A DNA stretch of 64,000 nucleotides. Origin: Streptomyces sp. CB02058. Its GTDB lineage: Bacteria; Actinomycetota; Actinomycetes; Streptomycetales; Streptomycetaceae. The notes under the pieces were generated by a model. It was given only the letters and a program-made list of their open reading frames with translations. It searched no databases and had not been told where the DNA came from. Within the stretch, counting starts at the first letter, position 1. Every line of letters starts with the position of its first letter. The stretch is taken from positions 496,001 through 560,000 of the forward strand of contig NZ_LIPG01000006.1 of the NCBI RefSeq assembly GCF_001905505.1. The letters run 5' to 3'. Shown here piece after piece: positions 60,249 to 64,000 of the stretch. The position numbers were made by a program, and so were the translations under genes.

Positions 60249-61421
60249 ATGTCCGACGTTGCCCCGCAGCCGGTGGAACGCCGTCTGCCCACCGAGGAGT
60301 CCCGGCAGCTCATCGAGCTCGTCCGCGACATCGTGTCGAAGGAGATCGCTCCCCGGGCGGCCGACGAGGAGGAAGCGGGCGTCTTCCCCCGCGAGGTCTT
60401 CACCCTCCTCTCCGAGGCCGGACTGCTCGGACTCCCGTACGGCTCCGCGTACGGCGGCGGCGACCAGCCGTACGAGGTCTACCTCCAGGTCCTCGAAGAA
60501 CTCGCGGCCGCGCGGCTCACCGTCGGGCTCGGCGTCAGCGTCCACTCGCTGGCCTGCCATGCGCTCGCCAACTTCGGCACCGAGGAGCAACGCGCCGCCC
60601 ACCTCCCCGCGATGCTCGCGGGCGGCCTGCTGGGCGCCTACTGCCTCTCCGAGCCGTCCTCGGGCTCCGACGCCGCCTCGCTCCGCACCAAGGCCGTCCG
60701 GGACGGCGACGACTGGGTGCTGGGCGGCACCAAGGCCTGGATCACGCACGGCGGCATCGCCGACTTCTACACCGTGCTGGCCCGCACCGGCGAGGAGGGC
60801 CCCCGGGGCATCACCGCGTTCCTCGTGCCCGGCGACGCCGGTGGTCTCGAAGCGGCCGCCCCCGAGAAGAAGATGGGCATGAAGGGCTCGCCCACCGCCC
60901 AGCTGCACTTGGACGGCGTACGGATCTCCGGCGACCGCCGCATCGGCGAGGAGGGGCAGGGCTTCGCCATCGCCCTGTCCGCGCTCGACTCGGGGCGGCT
61001 GGGGATCGCCGCCTGCGCCATCGGTGTCGCCCAGGCGGCCCTGGACGAGGCGGTCGGATATGCCACGGGACGGCGCCAGTTCGGCCGCCCCATCGCGGAC
61101 TTCCAGGGGCTGCGCTTCATGCTCGCCGACATGGCCACCCGCATCGAGGCGGGCCGGGCGCTCTACCTGGAGGCGGCACGGCTCCGCGACGCGGGCCTGC
61201 CGTTCTCGCGGCAGGCGGCCATGGCGAAACTCTTCTGCACCGATGCGGCCATGCGGGTGACCACCGACGCGGTCCAGGTCCTCGGGGGCTACGGCTACAC
61301 CCTCGACTTCCCGGTCGAACGGCTGATGCGTGAGGCGAAGGTGCTCCAGATCGTCGAGGGCACCAATCAGATCCAGCGGATGGTCATCGCCCGTCACCTC
61401 GCGGGTCCCGAGACGCGCTGA
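60249..61421 (+). CDS. acyl-CoA dehydrogenase
   Basis: A 390-residue FAD-dependent acyl-CoA dehydrogenase: YCLSEPSSGSDAASLRT near residue 135 and WVLGGTKAWITHGGIADFY near 157 bind FAD, TGRRQFGRPIADFQGLRFMLADM near 275 is the second signature, and QVLGGYGYTLDFPVERLMREAKVLQIVEGTNQIQRMVIARHL near the C-terminus contains the expected catalytic Glu (IVEGTN). GGGAGGAGAG precedes ATG 60249. Oxidises a short or branched acyl-CoA; chain specificity not evident. Confidence 0.94.
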   Translation: MSDVAPQPVERRLPTEESRQLIELVRDIVSKEIAPRAADEEEAGVFPREVFTLLSEAGLLGLPYGSAYGGGDQPYEVYLQVLEELAAARLTVGLGVSVHSLACHALANFGTEEQRAAHLPAMLAGGLLGAYCLSEPSSGSDAASLRTKAVRDGDDWVLGGTKAWITHGGIADFYTVLARTGEEGPRGITAFLVPGDAGGLEAAAPEKKMGMKGSPTAQLHLDGVRISGDRRIGEEGQGFAIALSALDSGRLGIAACAIGVAQAALDEAVGYATGRRQFGRPIADFQGLRFMLADMATRIEAGRALYLEAARLRDAGLPFSRQAAMAKLFCTDAAMRVTTDAVQVLGGYGYTLDFPVERLMREAKVLQIVEGTNQIQRMVIARHLAGPETR

Positions 61422-61665
61422 CCCGGACGGGCCGGTCCGACCACACGGGTGTCGTCATGATCCGGTTCCACTCCTGGTCATGGCGGCCCGGCATGGTCCG
61501 GCCCGTGGACTCCCAATGGCGCAGCATGGCGCGGTAGATGGGCGGGTCGGTGGAGTGCGGCACGGACTCGCGGGGCAGCGGTCCGGGCTGAGGAACCGAT
61601 TCTCCGGACGTCGGAGCTGTGAGACGGCGGCGGACGGGGCCGGCCGTCGAATGCAGGCTGGTCAT
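61384..61665 (-). CDS. small conserved-looking hypothetical protein
   Basis: A 93-residue ORF with a Pro-rich N-terminal half and a more structured end (PPIYRAMLRHWESTGRTMPGRHDQEWNRIM). The Trp/Arg-rich end looks like protein rather than shadow, and I believe relatives exist beside the acyl-CoA dehydrogenase in other streptomycetes. It overlaps the last 38 bases of that gene convergently. No strong ribosome site; function unknown. Confidence 0.5.
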   Translation of the reverse strand: MTSLHSTAGPVRRRLTAPTSGESVPQPGPLPRESVPHSTDPPIYRAMLRHWESTGRTMPGRHDQEWNRIMTTPVWSDRPVRVSASRDPRGDGR

Positions 61666-61826
61666 ACAGAACCAACGCCCGTACGGGGCTCCGGGTCACT
61701 GTCCGGCCGATTCGCGCGCCCGTTCCTCCCGGGTGCGGCGGTCACCGGCCGTCCGGTGAACTGCCCGCACCACGCCGGACCGGCCGTCGTGGTGCGCTCA
61801 GAGGTGGTACGCCTGCCGGACGGCCG

Positions 61827-62237
61827 TCAGGCGGCCTGCCGTCCCGCCTGCGGCACGTACCGCCGGGGACGCGAGCCGGGACCGCCGGCGTGGGAGAAGG
61901 GCTGCATCCGCCAGTCGAGTCCCTGAGGGAGCGTCAGCAGCAGTGCCGTCTCCTGCTCCTGGGCCTCCAGCGTCTCGTCGGCAGGGCGCGCCAGCGAGGC
62001 GTCGCGGGCCGTGCCGGGGCAGACGGTGAGGACGAACGGATTCCACGGCGTCGGGCAGAGCGCGTGCTCGGGAAGCACGTCCTCGTCCGCCAGCAGGGCG
62101 ATCGGCTGGGTGCAGTCCGGGCAGATCACCCGGTACATCTCGAAAGTGTCGTACGCGTCGGGAACACTGTCCTCGTCCGGAGCCGCGTATGCGTCGGGCT
62201 CCGGTTCGGTACGTCCGGTGAGCTTCAGGCTCTGCAT
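61827..62237 (-). CDS. hypothetical protein with zinc-ribbon-like cysteines
   Basis: A 136-residue protein: acidic N-terminal part (EPEPDAYAAPDEDSVPDAYD), then MYRVICPDCTQPIALLADE and EHALCPTPWNPF..TVC, where CPDC and later cysteines could hold a zinc. Start ATG 62237 (MQSLKL) is chosen because a GAGGGGGG run precedes it; the frame open to 62366 is unlikely. Function unknown. The 161 bases before it (61666-61826) hold nothing recognisable. Confidence 0.6.
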   Translation of the reverse strand: MQSLKLTGRTEPEPDAYAAPDEDSVPDAYDTFEMYRVICPDCTQPIALLADEDVLPEHALCPTPWNPFVLTVCPGTARDASLARPADETLEAQEQETALLLTLPQGLDWRMQPFSHAGGPGSRPRRYVPQAGRQAA

Positions 62238-62440
62238 GGGATTTTCCCCCCTCGGGTGGGCCGGCAAGCCGCCACGGCCTCGGCCACAGCAAGCACTTCC
62301 CGTCGGAAGTCGGCCGTAACCGCGAGGTCGTCGGCTACCCACCCGTAAACTTGTGGCATTGGTCACATGCCCCTCGAACCTGCCCCTCAGATCCCCCCAC
62401 GACTGTGCCTGGAGGGACCTGGGGCCATAGGTTGATCCGC

Positions 62441-62881
62441 ATGGAGGAGCTGGACCGACAGATTGTGGAGTTGCTCGTCAAGGACGGGCGGATGAGCTAC
62501 ACCGACCTGGGCAAGGCCACCGGCCTGTCCACCTCGGCCGTTCATCAGCGTGTTCGCCGGCTGGAGCAGCGCGGGGTGATCCGGGGCTATGCCGCGGTCG
62601 TCGACCCCGAGGCCGTCGGCCTGCCCCTGACCGCGTTCATCTCGGTGAAACCCTTCGACCCGAGCGCACCCGACGACATCTCCGAACGCCTCGCGGGCGT
62701 GCCGGAGCTGGAGGCGTGCCACAGCGTCGCGGGTGACGAGAACTACATCCTCAAGGTGCGGGTCTCCAGCCCTCTGGAGCTGGAACACCTGCTCACCCGG
62801 ATCCGTACGCTGGCGGGCGTCTCCACGCGTACGACCGTCGTCCTCTCCACGCCGTACGAGGCCCGGCCGCCCCGCATCTGA
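62441..62881 (+). CDS. AsnC/Lrp-family regulator
   Basis: A 146-residue Lrp-type protein: N-terminal HTH (MEELDRQIVELLVKDGRMSYTDLGKATGLSTSAVHQRVRRLE) and a C-terminal RAM domain (LTAFISVKPFD..., ELEACHSVAGDENYILKVRV) that binds amino acids. Gly-Asp-x-(D/N)-Y in AGDENY is the usual effector loop. ATG 62441 is used; TTG 62432 would add three residues. It may control the adjacent amidohydrolase. Confidence 0.9.
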   Translation: MEELDRQIVELLVKDGRMSYTDLGKATGLSTSAVHQRVRRLEQRGVIRGYAAVVDPEAVGLPLTAFISVKPFDPSAPDDISERLAGVPELEACHSVAGDENYILKVRVSSPLELEHLLTRIRTLAGVSTRTTVVLSTPYEARPPRI

Positions 62882-62948
62882 GGCATCCGTCCGCCGTGGC
62901 GGAGGGGGCGGGCGCGGAAGCGGTCCCGGCAGGCGCGAGACTGGTCCC

Positions 62949-64000
62949 ATGACCGAGAGCACCGCCCCCCAGAGCGAACACCGCACCGTGCTGCTGCGCG
63001 GTGGAGACGTCCACAGCCCCGCCGATCCCTTCGCCACCGCGATGGTCGTCGAACGCGGCCATGTCGCCTGGGTGGGCTCCGAGGGGGCCGCGGACTCCTT
63101 CGCGAGCGGCGTCGACGAGGTGATCGACCTGGAAGGGGCCCTGGTCACCCCGGCGTTCACCGACTCCCACGTCCACACCACGTCGACCGGACTCGCCCTC
63201 ACCGGGCTGGACCTCTCCGGCGCGCGCACGCTCACCGAAGCCCTCGAGCTCGTACGCGCCTTCGCCGAAGGGCACCCGGAGGAGCGGGTGATCCTCGGCC
63301 ACGGCTGGGACGCCGCCCGCTGGCCCGGGCAGCGGCCCCCCTCCCGCGCCGAACTCGACGAGGCGTCCGGCGGCCGTGCGGTCTACCTGCCCCGTGTGGA
63401 CGTCCACTCCGCCGTCGTGACCACGGCGCTCCTGGACCTCGTCCCGGGCGTCACCGGGCTGGCCGGGTACCACCCCGACGCCCCTCTGACCGGCGACGCC
63501 CACCACGCGGTGCGCGCGGCGGCCCACCGCGCCGTCACCCCGACACAGCGGGCCGAGGCCCAGCGCGCCGCCCTGGCCCACGCCGCCTCCCTCGGCATCG
63601 GAACCGTCCACGAGTGCGCCGGTCCCGACATCTCCGACGAGGAGGACTTCACGGGCCTTCTGGAGCTCGCCTCGGAGCGGCCGGGCCCCCGGGTCTTCGG
63701 CTACTGGGCCGAGCGCGTCGACGACGCCAAGGGCGCCGCCCGGGTCCGCGAGCTCGGCGCCATCGGCGCGGCGGGCGACCTCTTCGTCGACGGCTCGCTG
63801 GGCTCGCACACCGCCCACCTGCACGAGCCGTACGCCGACGCCCCGCACACCGGCGGCGCCCGGCTCGACGCCCGGCAGATCGCCGCGCATGTGACGGCGT
63901 GCACCGAGGCAGGACTCCAGGCCGGTTTCCACGCCATCGGCGACGCGGCGGTGTCCGCCGTCGTGGAGGGCGTGCGCGCCGCGTCCGAGACGCTCGGGCT
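62949..64000 (+). CDS. YtcJ-like metal-dependent amidohydrolase (3' end outside window)
   Basis: At least 350 residues in an uninterrupted frame from ATG 62949 to the window edge. VTPAFTDSHVHTTSTG near residue 70 carries the HxH metal pair; GHGWDAARWPG near 117, TVHECAGPDISDEEDF near 222, FVDGSLGSHTAHLHEPYAD near 280 and FHAIGDAAV near 328 follow the YtcJ/NfdA order. These hydrolyse formamides or related amides; substrate unknown. Starts 67 bases after the AsnC gene. Confidence 0.88.
   Translation, partial: MTESTAPQSEHRTVLLRGGDVHSPADPFATAMVVERGHVAWVGSEGAADSFASGVDEVIDLEGALVTPAFTDSHVHTTSTGLALTGLDLSGARTLTEALELVRAFAEGHPEERVILGHGWDAARWPGQRPPSRAELDEASGGRAVYLPRVDVHSAVVTTALLDLVPGVTGLAGYHPDAPLTGDAHHAVRAAAHRAVTPTQRAEAQRAALAHAASLGIGTVHECAGPDISDEEDFTGLLELASERPGPRVFGYWAERVDDAKGAARVRELGAIGAAGDLFVDGSLGSHTAHLHEPYADAPHTGGARLDARQIAAHVTACTEAGLQAGFHAIGDAAVSAVVEGVRAASETLG

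Noticed and set aside
60121..60882. Plus-strand frame overlapping the acyl-CoA dehydrogenase
   Set aside because: Ser/Arg/Pro-rich frame-shifted shadow of the dehydrogenase.

Overview
The window is very high-GC DNA with Streptomyces-type gene style: GTG and ATG starts, many 1-4 base stop/start overlaps, Tat signals, class I P450s, DasR-like sites, and families largely confined to actinomycetes (SAV_915 and SCO1431 types). It reads as a chromosomal segment of a Streptomyces or close relative. Both ends are cut inside genes: ribD on the left and an amidohydrolase on the right.

Left part (1-10.4 kb) is core metabolism. A riboflavin operon (ribD end, ribE, ribM transporter, ribBA, ribH) is followed by hisE-hisG, a PH-domain membrane protein, a long+short pair of CNNM/CorC-type membrane proteins, and a convergent EccA-like AAA+ ATPase. 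Right part (58.4-64 kb) is also core-like: an SCO1431-type membrane peptide, a GH18 chitinase behind DasR-like sites, an acyl-CoA dehydrogenase, small unknown proteins, an AsnC/Lrp regulator and a YtcJ-like amidohydrolase. From memory, S. coelicolor carries these two flanks only a few genes apart, so roughly 10.4-58.4 kb looks like accessory DNA. No integrase, transposase or tRNA was seen.

The accessory middle is a series of self-contained cassettes. (a) 10.4-16.1 kb: P-loop kinase, Tat-exported C39 peptidase, a diaminopimelate-decarboxylase-like gene with a SAV_915 partner, a universal stress protein, DUF899. (b) 16.3-19.8 kb: P450, [3Fe-4S] ferredoxin, ferredoxin reductase and LysR, a complete three-component monooxygenase. 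(c) 19.8-23.8 kb: a molybdate block of ModABC, a small Moco-domain protein and a HTH-Mop regulator. (d) 24.1-29.8 kb: a tandemly duplicated pair (winged-helix regulator plus one-pass coiled-coil membrane protein), then a kinase-less sensor-domain protein and a MacB/FtsX-type ABC transporter. This is the best candidate for an undescribed system. (e) 30.1-32.5 kb: a second long+short CNNM pair. (f) 32.9-37.5 kb: a cytosolic periplasmic-binding-like protein, IclR, a VanB-type reductase and a second P450. (g) 37.9-47.7 kb: LacI, sugar-binding lipoprotein, two permeases, intracellular GH78 rhamnosidase and Tat-exported GH3, with no ATPase gene of their own. (h) 49.0-56.9 kb: a seven-gene aromatic ring-cleavage operon facing a LysR gene, including a decarboxylase whose predicted metal-ligand positions closely follow those of ACMSD.

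Together the middle suggests use of plant phenolics: glycosides are imported and trimmed (GH78/GH3), aromatic ethers or rings oxidised (two P450 systems), and carboxylated catechols cleaved and decarboxylated. This integration is inference. Several intergenic gaps hold short tandem repeats (19, 16, 9 and 14 bp units) and several hold near-perfect palindromes that are good operator candidates.
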